NCBI GenBank assembly: GCA_938017505.1
Contig: CALIKV010000004.1
Coordinates: forward strand, 1 to 46,847
From: an uncultured Sulfolobales archaeon
GTDB lineage: Archaea > Thermoproteota > Thermoprotei_A > Sulfolobales > NBVN01
Direction: 5' to 3'
Length of the DNA: 46,847 bases
Both the position numbers and the translations under genes were made by a program. The first letter of the stretch is position 1. Each line of letters opens with the position of its first letter. Below, piece after piece: positions 16,129 to 24,342 of this stretch. Under the pieces are notes generated by a model. It was not told the DNA's origin and did no database searches. It was given only the letters and a program-made list of their open reading frames with translations.

Positions 16129-17439
16129 ATGAGCCTGGATCCCTACATAGATATGCGTGGTAAGTACGTTATGAGGGGCATCGCCCTATATCACCCGATA
16201 ACTGTGGAGAGAGGTGAGAACGCAGTACTTTACGACGTTAACGGTAGGAGGTACGTGGACTTCACGAGCGGTGTAGGAGTTACCACGTTAGGCCACGCTA
16301 ACCCGGAGTTGGTTAGGGCTGCTGAGGAGCAGTTGAGGAGGTTGTGGCACATCTGCTTCATGGTCGCGAATTACAGACCTTACGTAGAGCTTGCTGAGAG
16401 GCTTGCCAAGATAGCTCCGGGTCCCTCTGAGAAGCAGGTCCTCCTGCAGAACAGCGGTTCTGAAGCCACTGAGAACGCTATAAAGATAGCTAGGCAGGTG
16501 ACTGGTAAGACCGTCGTAGTCTCTTACGAGAACTCCTTCCACGGTAGGGGGACCTACGGCTTTGCCCTGGCGGCTACCGGGAAGTATAAGCCTTATAAGG
16601 TCGGTCTAGAGCCTATGATGCCCGGCATTGAGTTCATCCCGTATCCGTACTGCTACAGATGTCCCTTCAAACACGAGTACCCGCAGTGCAGTCTCGCCTG
16701 CCTCGACTACGTTAGGAAGTGGTTCACTTATACCAGGGTTCCCCCGGAGAGGATAGCGGCCTTCATAATGGAGATGATACAGGGTGAGGGGGGTTTCGTA
16801 GTTGCACCAGTTGACTACGTCAGGGAGCTTAAGAAGTTCCTGGACGAGCACGGGATACTGCTGATAGACGACGAGGTTCAGTCAGGCTGGGCGAGGACTG
16901 GTAGGATGTGGGCTGTAGAACATTACGGGGTTGAGCCGGATGTAATGATCACGGCTAAGGCCATAGCTAATGGGCTGCCGCTCTCAGCCATAGTAAGTAA
17001 GAAGGAGATCGTGGATAAGACGTATCCGGGGAGCTTCGGAGGGACTTACGGGGGTAATCCAGTATCCTGCGCCGTGGCGTTGAAGGTAATAGAGATTATG
17101 TTGAGGGACAAGCTGCCTGAGAGAGCTATGAGTTTAGGTCAGGTTGTAAGGAAGAGGTTGAACGAGATGTTCGAGAGGCATGAGTTGGTGGGTGATGTGA
17201 GGGGTCTGGGGGTTATGCAGGCTATAGAGCTCGTTAAAGACCGTAAAACTAAGGAGCCTGCCACCGATGAGGCGTCTAAGGTGCTCAGTAAGGCGAGGGA
17301 GAAGGGCTTACTACTCCTGAGGGCCGGCATCCACCTGAACGTGGTTAGGTTGCTCCCGCCGTTAACTATTGAGGAGGAGTTACTGAATGAGGGCCTAGAC
17401 ATCTTAGAGGAATCATTAAAGGAGGTTGAGGTGAAGTAG
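16129..17439 (+). CDS. Class III PLP aminotransferase (4-aminobutyrate/beta-amino acid type) or amino-acid racemase
   Basis: 436 aa from the ATG at 16129. QNSGSEATENAIKIAR binds the PLP phosphate, LIDDEVQSGWARTG holds the ring-stacking Asp, and TAKAIANGLP holds the Schiff-base Lys. A four-Cys segment, YPYCYRCPFKHEYPQCSLAC, is typical of the archaeal subgroup that includes 4-aminobutyrate aminotransferases and the broad-substrate amino-acid racemases of Pyrococcus. It is followed 2 bp later by a semialdehyde dehydrogenase, which favours an omega- or beta-amino-acid transaminase. The D-amino-acid deacylase upstream keeps racemase activity open. Confidence 0.85.
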   Translation: MSLDPYIDMRGKYVMRGIALYHPITVERGENAVLYDVNGRRYVDFTSGVGVTTLGHANPELVRAAEEQLRRLWHICFMVANYRPYVELAERLAKIAPGPSEKQVLLQNSGSEATENAIKIARQVTGKTVVVSYENSFHGRGTYGFALAATGKYKPYKVGLEPMMPGIEFIPYPYCYRCPFKHEYPQCSLACLDYVRKWFTYTRVPPERIAAFIMEMIQGEGGFVVAPVDYVRELKKFLDEHGILLIDDEVQSGWARTGRMWAVEHYGVEPDVMITAKAIANGLPLSAIVSKKEIVDKTYPGSFGGTYGGNPVSCAVALKVIEIMLRDKLPERAMSLGQVVRKRLNEMFERHELVGDVRGLGVMQAIELVKDRKTKEPATDEASKVLSKAREKGLLLLRAGIHLNVVRLLPPLTIEEELLNEGLDILEESLKEVEVK

Positions 17440-17441
17440 TC

Positions 17442-18923
17442 ATGTCCGTCTTACAGCCTCCTAAAACCAGCTATGGCAGAATGAAGCTATTTATAAACGG
17501 TAGGTGGGTTGAGTCCGCAAGTGAGAAGTACTCGCCGGTCTACGACCCCGGGAGAGGTGAGGTAATAGCTGAGATGCCTCTAGCAACTAAGGAGGAAGTC
17601 GACGCTGCTGTTGAGGCAGCGTACGAAGCGTTTAAGTCGTGGAGCACTATGCCCGTGCCTGACAGGCTACAGTACCTCTTCAGAATGAAGTACTTGCTTG
17701 AGGAGAATAAGGAGCTTCTTGCTCGAGTAAACACGCAGAACCACGGTAAGGTTATTAGAGAGTCTCGAGGTGATTTGAGGAGAAGCATAGAGAACGTCGA
17801 AGCTGCCATAGCCGCGGCTTACACGCTGGCTAAGGGTGAGTACCAGCAGGACGTCGCAAAGGGGGTTGACGAGATCCTCATTAGAGAGCCTTTAGGTGTG
17901 TTCACCGCGGTAGGTCCTTATAACTTCCCTATAATGATCCCCTTCTGGTTCATACCGCACGCACTAGCATTAGGCGACACTCTGGTGGTTAAGGCCAGCG
18001 GCACGACCCCTCTACCGACGATGGCTTCCCTCGAGACATTGGCTGAGGCTCTGCCGCCGGGGGTGCTCAACCTAGTCTACACAGATCACGTGATCGGCGA
18101 GTACATGGTGACACATCCTAGGGTCGTGGGGACCGCTTTCGTGGGGACTAGTTCTGCGGCGTTGAGGCTGTATGAGTTATCAGCTAAGTATGGTAAGAGG
18201 TTCTTGGGAGGCGGCAGCGCTTCTAACTACGCTGTAGTCATGCCTGACGCAGACCTCGAGAGGACTGTCCATAACCTCAGAGACTCTAAGTTCGGTAATA
18301 CTGGACAGAGGTGCTTAGCTATACAGAACATAGTTGTAGTGGGTGACAACGACTTCTACGGTAAATTCAAGAACGCTTTCGTAGAGCTGGCTAAGAAGAT
18401 CAGGATTGGCTACGGGCTGGTCGAGACGTCTGAGATGGGGCCTATGGCAAGTGTTAGGTATAGGGAGAACGTGGTTAAGTGGGTTGAGGTAGGTCTAGAG
18501 GAGGGCGCTAAGCTGGTCCTTGACGGGAGGGACTATAAAAACCCTGAATACCCGAACGGCTTCTACATAGGGCCAACGATACTTGAGGGCGTGACCCCTG
18601 ATATGAAGGTGGCTCGTGAGGAGATATTCGGTCCCGTAGCCAACCTGCTGAGGGCTGAGAGTCTTGACGAAGCTGTGGAGTGGGTTAATAACAACAAATA
18701 CCACCACTCAGCTTCGATATTCACCAGAAGCGGTAAGTGGGCTAGGGAGTTCATGCACAGAGCGTACGTCGGTAATGTGGGGGTTAATATAGGTATAGCC
18801 GCGCCGGTAGGTTGGTTCTCGTTTGGAGGGAAGAAGCTGGCGGGTCTTGGGAGTCACCACCCTCAAATGGACGCAGTAGACTTCTTCACTGACAGGAAGG
18901 TCGCTATAGTGAGATGGTGGTAG
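17442..18923 (+). CDS. Aldehyde dehydrogenase, methylmalonate-semialdehyde dehydrogenase-like
   Basis: 493 aa. Catalytic Cys in FGNTGQRCLAIQ; cofactor-side PYNFPIMIPFWF. The ELGGK motif with the general-base Glu is replaced by FLGGGSASNYAVVMPDADL, and the C-terminus reads FFTDRKVAIVRWW. Both features fit the CoA-acylating MmsA group, which lacks that Glu. It would turn a semialdehyde (malonate or methylmalonate semialdehyde) into acetyl- or propionyl-CoA with NAD. Starts 2 bp after the aminotransferase, so the two form one pathway from beta-alanine, beta-aminoisobutyrate or a similar amine. Confidence 0.85.
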   Translation: MSVLQPPKTSYGRMKLFINGRWVESASEKYSPVYDPGRGEVIAEMPLATKEEVDAAVEAAYEAFKSWSTMPVPDRLQYLFRMKYLLEENKELLARVNTQNHGKVIRESRGDLRRSIENVEAAIAAAYTLAKGEYQQDVAKGVDEILIREPLGVFTAVGPYNFPIMIPFWFIPHALALGDTLVVKASGTTPLPTMASLETLAEALPPGVLNLVYTDHVIGEYMVTHPRVVGTAFVGTSSAALRLYELSAKYGKRFLGGGSASNYAVVMPDADLERTVHNLRDSKFGNTGQRCLAIQNIVVVGDNDFYGKFKNAFVELAKKIRIGYGLVETSEMGPMASVRYRENVVKWVEVGLEEGAKLVLDGRDYKNPEYPNGFYIGPTILEGVTPDMKVAREEIFGPVANLLRAESLDEAVEWVNNNKYHHSASIFTRSGKWAREFMHRAYVGNVGVNIGIAAPVGWFSFGGKKLAGLGSHHPQMDAVDFFTDRKVAIVRWW

Positions 18924-18935
18924 GAACTGAGTTCG

Positions 18936-18953
18936 TTTTTCCCCTTCATGGGG
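18936..18953 (+). terminator. T-run with following hairpin after the aldehyde dehydrogenase
   Basis: TTTTT (18936-18940) then CCCC-TTCAT-GGGG (18941-18953), 12 bp after the stop codon. Confidence 0.45.
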
Positions 18954-19579
18954 AACCTTACGTCAGGTTAATGAGTTAAAGTTTTTATAATTCTACACAT
19001 TTTTAACGCTTTATGTTTTCCCTCTCAATTTTTGATAATCAGTAAGCTCGTAGCCTTGTAATATGGTTGCTTCGATTATGCACTCCTTTGCGTTAGATAG
19101 CGCTTAGGGTTTCTGGTGTCAGATAGTCTATTGGAGCACCCATAGTTCTCTTTGGAACCTCGAAACATTCGTATCCATAGTTTAGCCAGTCTTTCAATTC
19201 ATTCTTTGCTGATACGTACGTGACAGGGTTGGGTTCTGAACCACATAGTCCTTGGGATTCATTAGCCTAGACCCTCCCTCGAGTTCATCGGGGCCCTCAC
19301 ACCCTTCGAAGAGCCTAGGGGGAGGAGGGACCTCCTCCAATTGAAGGCAGCTTAGGGTGCTCCCTCCAAGACATTCTAATCTTTAGACTCCGAAACTGCC
19401 GGCAACGGTAGTATAACACTGTTCAGAAACTACGAGCTCCTCAGCCTCCTCATTACAAGCCCTGGAAACGATGATTAAGTGAGCTACCCTCTGAACTCTT
19501 TTAGTACGTGAGGCTTATGTATCTCGATGAGAGTGGGAAGAAACTCGCCTACGTGGGCCCGTGCGGTAAGCCGGGAGGG
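18954..19579. other. Gene-poor region with decayed frames and a strong hairpin
   Basis: No intact gene. On the minus strand a frame ending in LKDWLNYGYECFEVPKRTMG and IDYLTPETLSAI (stop at 19093-19095) is joined by a frame shift to a short ATG frame starting at 19262, so it looks like a decayed small gene of unknown family. GGAGGAGG-GA-CCTCCTCC (19321-19338) is a perfect 8-bp inverted repeat. Near 19518 a plus-strand stretch (MYLDESGKKLAYVGPCGKP) looks like a gene tail but has no supported start. Confidence 0.35.
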
Positions 19580-19657
19580 TGGTGGGCCCGCGGGGACTCG
19601 AACCCCGGACCTCCGCCGTGTGAGGGCGGCGTCCTAACCAGGCTAGACGACGGGCCC
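19580..19657 (-). tRNA. tRNA-Val (anticodon CAC)
   Basis: Cloverleaf on the minus strand: acceptor GGGCCCG/CGGGCCC, D arm GTCT...GGAC with GG in the loop, anticodon stem CCGCC/GGCGG around CTCACAC (anticodon CAC), variable AGGTC, T arm CGGGG-TTCGAGT-CCCCG. The 75-nt body is followed by an encoded CCA. No intron. Reads GUG valine codons. Confidence 0.95.
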
Positions 19658-19974
19658 CCAAACCACTAAAACATAGAACAAAACCTAATAAATCTTCTTC
19701 GTAAGGAAGCCGGAACTACACTGCTAACAGCTTATGGCATAGAAGGCGGCCGGTAGTTGAAAATGTGGAGTCTCTTTAATTGACGTAGTGGTAGCCCCAT
19801 AGTAGGTGCTTTTATGGCGGTGTTTACAAGAATAGTGAACAGTGCAGTGACCCTTACACTCGTAACTAAACCACCAACTACGCACTCGCACGTCCATCGA
19901 GTTAGAGCTCTAAGGCTAGAATTTCAGCTTTACGGCTGAAAGCCTCCACTCTTCAGGTCAGGTGCGAGGTCAGG
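19658..19974. other. Gene-poor stretch with a 7-bp hairpin
   Basis: No gene recognised. TTTCAGC-TTTACG-GCTGAAA (19922-19941) is a perfect hairpin, followed by AGCCTCCACTCTTCAGGTCA. That arrangement (hairpin, then AGCC..TTCAGG) resembles right ends of IS200/IS605 TnpB elements, but no transposase codons were found beside it. It could equally serve as the GH57 gene's terminator. Confidence 0.35.
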
Positions 19975-21861
19975 CTAGCTAATGGACAAGGTTACTCTGA
20001 AGTAGTCTTTAGTCATGTTCGTTAGTTTGAGTTCTATAGCAGTTATTAGCCCCTGCAACGACTCTTTAATGCCCTTCTCGGTTCTTGAGAGAGTTACTTG
20101 CTTCCAGCTCCACAGCCCTGCAGTTTCGCTTAGTCTTACATCAACTCTATTGCTTTCCGAAGCCAGTGTGAATGAATCGCTCTCCACGTAAGATCCTACT
20201 TCGACATTCCCACCACCTACCTCTATCCTCAGCTTGTGCAGCGAGTACGGTGAGTAGGGTATCTCGATAACGAGCAGTTTATACGTGTTAAGTAAGTCGC
20301 TTAGATAGTAAGTCACAGCGATCGAATCGCCGTTAAGGTGAAGTCCCTTAGTTAATCCCCGGTTTTCAAGCGTGCTGAACATAACCACATCACCGGGCTC
20401 CTCAAGGTCGACGACTCGATATCTTGTCGGGCTGAGTATGCGCCCTGAGGAATAGCCACCACCCCTGCTTAACCACTCGTTCAACTCACCGAGCTCTCTA
20501 AACAGGAATTCTCTGAATGCAGCTCTCCTATACGTATCCGGCGTGTAGTAAGTTAAATCACTTAAGTAAGTCTCCGGGTATCTGGACATTATGTTGAGTA
20601 TGTTGCTTTCGTGACCTGCCCTCCTAACGTCCAGCTCGAATAAAATGCCGCCGTCTGAGGGCTTCACGTACGCGTTAAGCTGCTCACCCTCAATTACCAC
20701 CTCGTCATCTCCGTCGAAATCGAAATCCAGCTTCCTAACCCCACGACCTTTTAAGAGCCTGTCCGCCTGGTTCTCAGCCATGATTAAATGCCTGTAATTC
20801 TCCGACCTTATGTGATGTACGTACGTGCCGCCGAAGAGCCCGTGCCAGTACGCGTCGTTGCACTCCGCTAGATGTATGTGGTCCCGGGCGTCCTCAAGCC
20901 TGAAACCGCTCATAGATTCTGCGTTGGCGACCTTCCTCCTGACGTATATTAGCTTCTTATGCATGTTATTAGACTCGCTGTATTTAACTAGAAAATTCCA
21001 GATCAAGCCCCCACTCCATTCCATCATCTTGTCGTAGCTCCCGTGAGGTAGATAAGTCAATCCCTTAACCTCAGCTACGGTCACGTAATCCCTCGGCCTC
21101 ATCATGATGAATCCCTCGCCTGCCAGCGCTTCATTGAGGAACTCCTCCAGCCACCTACCTGTAACATCCCAAGGCCTCCACTCACCGAACTTCTCCGCGT
21201 CGCTACCCCATAAGATGTAGGGGCGTTCACTCAGCTCTGAGGCCTTAACCACATACTGAATGACTTCAGGCACGGGCGACCAAGGTAGCTTATACCTCAC
21301 CTCAGTATCTATGAAGAACAGCTTGACTGCGTTGCCTGAGTCCTCAGTAAGCCATAAGTACTTACTGTCACTCCATTTAAGGCCTTTCAGGTAGAGGAGT
21401 TGGTCGTCCACGAAGACGTACTCATAACCGAACTTACTTACGATTGAAGGTATCATTTGATCCCAAAACCTCTCAGGAAGCCAGAACCCCTTCAACGCGT
21501 AATCGCCGACAAGCCTTCGAAAAAGATCGTTATACTTCCTCACCTGCTCCACTCGATCCTCGGCAGGTATTAACGGGAGTATGGCCTCAGAGTACGTCCC
21601 TCCAACAAACTCCAGGAAGCCCTTATCACCAGCCTTCTTAATCATCTCAAGGAAGTCCGGGTAATAGTCCCTAGCGTAAATCAGCAGAGGACCTGAGAAA
21701 TGCAGTGCTATCGGAGGTTCGTACCTGAGCAGGGTCTCCATCAGCGGTCCGTAGCTGTTCTCGAACAACCTGTCAAGAACCTCTCTTAACTGGCCTACTG
21801 GTTGGTGGAAGTGGACAACGAAGATGAACGCCGGCTTACTCTTCTTAGCTTCAGGCCCCAT
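19975..21861 (-). CDS. GH57 glycoside hydrolase (4-alpha-glucanotransferase/alpha-amylase type)
   Basis: 628 aa. GH57 regions in order: HFHQP (17-21), GGTY (87-90), WLPERFWD with nucleophile Glu130, and WGSDAEKFGEW with acid/base Asp221. The 91-residue spacing between these equals Glu123-Asp214 of the Thermococcus litoralis glucanotransferase. The C-terminal ~300 residues correspond to the beta-sandwich domains of that subgroup. No signal peptide, so intracellular: it would act on maltodextrin or glycogen. Divergent from the maltokinase-like gene, sharing a 273-bp region, which suggests common control in alpha-glucan metabolism. Confidence 0.9.
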   Translation of the reverse strand: MGPEAKKSKPAFIFVVHFHQPVGQLREVLDRLFENSYGPLMETLLRYEPPIALHFSGPLLIYARDYYPDFLEMIKKAGDKGFLEFVGGTYSEAILPLIPAEDRVEQVRKYNDLFRRLVGDYALKGFWLPERFWDQMIPSIVSKFGYEYVFVDDQLLYLKGLKWSDSKYLWLTEDSGNAVKLFFIDTEVRYKLPWSPVPEVIQYVVKASELSERPYILWGSDAEKFGEWRPWDVTGRWLEEFLNEALAGEGFIMMRPRDYVTVAEVKGLTYLPHGSYDKMMEWSGGLIWNFLVKYSESNNMHKKLIYVRRKVANAESMSGFRLEDARDHIHLAECNDAYWHGLFGGTYVHHIRSENYRHLIMAENQADRLLKGRGVRKLDFDFDGDDEVVIEGEQLNAYVKPSDGGILFELDVRRAGHESNILNIMSRYPETYLSDLTYYTPDTYRRAAFREFLFRELGELNEWLSRGGGYSSGRILSPTRYRVVDLEEPGDVVMFSTLENRGLTKGLHLNGDSIAVTYYLSDLLNTYKLLVIEIPYSPYSLHKLRIEVGGGNVEVGSYVESDSFTLASESNRVDVRLSETAGLWSWKQVTLSRTEKGIKESLQGLITAIELKLTNMTKDYFRVTLSIS

Positions 21862-21927
21862 ATAAACTCACACCAGGTTTGCTCAGCGATGAGGGTCTTC
21901 CCAGAGTGAAGTACCTTAGAGGTCTAG

Positions 21928-22084
21928 ACGGTGAACTCGGTGAGTGAGGGTGGAGGAGAAGCTCTTTAAGGGGCCTCAACCCGTCTGGGAGGGGTTGGCC
22001 CCTGGCAGGTGGGTTGAGGGGAACGTAAACGCGTGAATCAGAGAATAAGCCCTCTGAACGTCGAATCACCGCCGAACTCACCGT
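21928..22084 (+). ncRNA. Candidate structured RNA between the GH57 and maltokinase genes
   Basis: Outer helix ACGGTGA (21928-21934) with TCACCGT (22078-22084), extended past a 2x2 loop. Inside lie a perfect 9-bp stem CCTCAACCC (21974-21982)/GGGTTGAGG (22011-22019) capped by AGGGG-TTGG-CCCCT (21990-22003), and a 5-bp hairpin CAGAG/CTCTG (22039-22056). A TATA-like ATATAAA (about 21861-21867) precedes it on the plus strand. No RNA family recognised; the strand is inferred from that box. It could also be a relic of an IS605-type guide RNA, or a leader of one of the two genes. Confidence 0.4.
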
Positions 22085-22103
22085 GAGTAGTAGGTCAGGA
22101 GCG

Positions 22104-22111
22104 TTAATTAA
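22104..22111 (+). promoter_or_regulatory. TATA box of the maltokinase-like gene
   Basis: TTAATTAA, 24 bp before the GTG at 22135, placing the transcript start about at the start codon (leaderless). Confidence 0.45.
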
Positions 22112-22134
22112 CTCACATCCCTACTCATAACTCG

Positions 22135-23463
22135 GTGCTCAAGGGCTTGAGTTGCTGTGGTGATAGACTTGTCGAGTGGCTCATTAGGAGGAGATGGTAC
22201 CCGTCTAAAGGAACGCTGCCTGACGAGATGGCTACGTTCAGACTTAGCAAGAACGTGCTCGGAGTAGTTCTCAGAGTCAAGTCGCAGGAGGTCTTCGCCC
22301 CGGTTCTAGTGAACGGTGAGGAGTTTACTGAAGGCGAGCACTCTGTGGAGTACGTTAAGAGCTTGATGGAAGGGGGCACGCTGCTAAACACGGAGGTCGT
22401 CAAACCTATTCCTAGAGGTAGGATTAGAGTTAAGCCTCTCTCAAGCAGGTGGACTAACGTGTTGTCTATCGTTGAGGTAGGCAGTTCTAAGTACGTCCTT
22501 AAGGGCTATAGGACAGTCTCCGCAGACTCGAGCGAGCCCAGGTTCCTCAGACACTTAACCAAGGCAGGGTTCCCACACACACCTGAGTTAGTGATGGAGG
22601 TTAAGTTAGGTGATGTAACCGTGGCGGTGATGACTAGGTACATCAAGTCGGTGAGTGACGGTGGACTGCCTTTCTACGTAAGCGCGTCTAGACATTACAG
22701 GGGTGGTGAGTTAGACAACGTGCTTGAAAACGCTGTGAAGCTGGGCAACGTTGTCGCGTTATTCCACAACGTGATGAGCGCCTGTAGGGAGGAATGGTGC
22801 CTGCCTAAAATGGCTACGGAAGAGGACGTTAAGACTTGGTTAAATGATATAGAGCTTCAAGCAAGCATGAACGAAAAACTCTTGGGAGACTTAAGCAGTG
22901 AGGTAGGGATTGATGTCTGCAAGGTGATTAATAAAGCTCTAACTAAACTGAAGCGAGAGCTTAAGGACCTCAAGGGCTTAAAACTTATCAGAACCCACGG
23001 GGATCTACACCTAGCTCAGACACTCTATACCGGTAAGGATTTCATACTCATAGACTTCGAGGGGGAGCCGAACAGAACTCGAGGGAGGAGAGAAGTATTA
23101 GAAACCGCATCAAGGGATCTCGCCTGTATCGCTCGATCACTTCACTACATAGCCTTGACATCGTTAACTGAAGCTAAAGGGGTAACGGCGAAGGAATCGC
23201 TCAATTCCTTTGTTAGTGGGGTTACCGAGCTTGAAAGAGCGAATCAATGGCAGGACGCAGTCTTTAACTCCTTCCTAAAAGGATACTTAACACACGTCAA
23301 TCTAGAGGACGTGCAAGGCTCTCCAGATATAGAGGTGTTTATGAAGACGCTTAACACATGGACTCTTGAGAGAGCGCTCTACGAGCTCATCTACGAAATC
23401 AACTACAGGACGGGATACGCGTACGTGCCCCTAAAATATTTACTATCTGTGGTCCAATCTTAA
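22135..23463 (+). CDS. Maltokinase-like protein kinase-fold sugar kinase
   Basis: 442 aa, the size of actinobacterial maltokinase (Mak/Pep2). ATP-site Lys in KYVLKGYR (Lys123), catalytic loop THGDLHLAQTLY (287-298) and metal site LIDFEGEPNRTRGRRE (305-320) match the family blocks. RALYELIYEINYR near the end is also typical. The enzyme should phosphorylate maltose to maltose 1-phosphate. GTG start at 22135 fits the TATA box. Divergent from GH57, so both likely serve alpha-glucan turnover; no GlgE-type maltosyltransferase is present in the window. Confidence 0.8.
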   Translation: MLKGLSCCGDRLVEWLIRRRWYPSKGTLPDEMATFRLSKNVLGVVLRVKSQEVFAPVLVNGEEFTEGEHSVEYVKSLMEGGTLLNTEVVKPIPRGRIRVKPLSSRWTNVLSIVEVGSSKYVLKGYRTVSADSSEPRFLRHLTKAGFPHTPELVMEVKLGDVTVAVMTRYIKSVSDGGLPFYVSASRHYRGGELDNVLENAVKLGNVVALFHNVMSACREEWCLPKMATEEDVKTWLNDIELQASMNEKLLGDLSSEVGIDVCKVINKALTKLKRELKDLKGLKLIRTHGDLHLAQTLYTGKDFILIDFEGEPNRTRGRREVLETASRDLACIARSLHYIALTSLTEAKGVTAKESLNSFVSGVTELERANQWQDAVFNSFLKGYLTHVNLEDVQGSPDIEVFMKTLNTWTLERALYELIYEINYRTGYAYVPLKYLLSVVQS

Positions 23464-23570
23464 GCTGCTTAACGTTGGTCTAGCCTTAAACCTAAGCGGT
23501 GTGAACTATCAAGCGATAAGCACAAGTGAGGCACATCCTTAAGCGATTCCTCTCTTCCTTCTTGAAGCGA

Positions 23571-24161
23571 TTATGGATTAAGGGCTTGTGAGAGAAGTAG
23601 CTCGCTACTTACCCCAGGTATTTTTTCCTTCAGTTTAACGTAATGAGCTCTGCACATCCTGTAGTCCTTCACGTCCACCTCTGCTAAGGTATTACTGAAA
23701 CACATTACACACCTCCTATCTCTACAGTGCTCCAATCCGAACACATGTCCTAACTCGTGAATAACTTCCTTCTTAATTCTAGCCAGCAACTTGTCTTTAC
23801 TAGCTAACGTCTTGAGTCTAGTCACATAAACTGTAGCTGTGTTGAGGGTAGGTAGGGCGAGACCGAAGATGAAGTTCAGCGGCTCTACGTAGGCGTCTAC
23901 GTCAAGGACCCCTAGTGCCACGGAGTCTTCCTTCCTCCTCAACGTTGCAATCCATCTTGACACTAAGAACCCGTTATACTGATTCCTAATCACGTTAAGG
24001 TACTCCTTAGGAACCTCACTAACGTGTCTTAACTTAATGTCTTCAGGACTGAAGAGACGTACAGAGTTAATCACCTCGTTAACTAACTCAGGAGCTAGTC
24101 CGTAGGTAACTATCTCGAAGACCGGACCCACATGCCTACCTGAATCCTCACTTAACTTCAA
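23571..24161 (-). CDS. amzA: Archaemetzincin (AmzA-type zinc protease)
   Basis: 196 aa. HELGHVFGLEHC (135-146) is the metzincin HExxHxxGxxH site followed by the family Cys; CVMCF (151-155) supplies the Met-turn and further Cys for a structural second zinc. The last expected CxxC appears as CRAH (170-173), so the fourth ligand may be His. Archaemetzincins are cytoplasmic, probable aminopeptidase-like enzymes of unclear role. The gene is monocistronic and convergent with the maltokinase gene. Confidence 0.9.
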   Translation of the reverse strand: MKLSEDSGRHVGPVFEIVTYGLAPELVNEVINSVRLFSPEDIKLRHVSEVPKEYLNVIRNQYNGFLVSRWIATLRRKEDSVALGVLDVDAYVEPLNFIFGLALPTLNTATVYVTRLKTLASKDKLLARIKKEVIHELGHVFGLEHCRDRRCVMCFSNTLAEVDVKDYRMCRAHYVKLKEKIPGVSSELLLSQALNP

Positions 24162-24304
24162 GCTCTCACAACTGGACCGAAATTAACCCTCGGAGACTCA
24201 AGCAGTGTAAGATCTCATCTCCATGACATCCCTTTAACAAAAGAGCTTATAAGTCGATGTCCCCCACCTTAAAAGACTGCCAGACTAGGAAGAAGCTCCT
24301 CCAC

Positions 24305-24310
24305 TTATAA
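24305..24310 (+). promoter_or_regulatory. TATA box of the DMT transporter
   Basis: TTATAA. An ATG at 24319 lies too close to be transcribed, so the ATG at 24343 is the likely start. Confidence 0.5.
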
Positions 24311-24342
24311 CGCCCACCATGTTTATCACTTGGCGGCTTCAA

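Noticed and set aside
21851-22081. 76-codon minus-strand frame over the structured intergenic element
   Set aside because: Overlaps the GH57 start, Pro-rich from GGG/CCC stems, no ribosome site. The folded structure explains the bases better.
21928-22084. 5S rRNA, SRP RNA or RNase P RNA as identity of the structured element
   Set aside because: Length and the conserved cores of these RNAs do not match.
24319-24342. Upstream ATG for the DMT transporter
   Set aside because: Only about 10 bp after the TATA box, so it would not be in the transcript.
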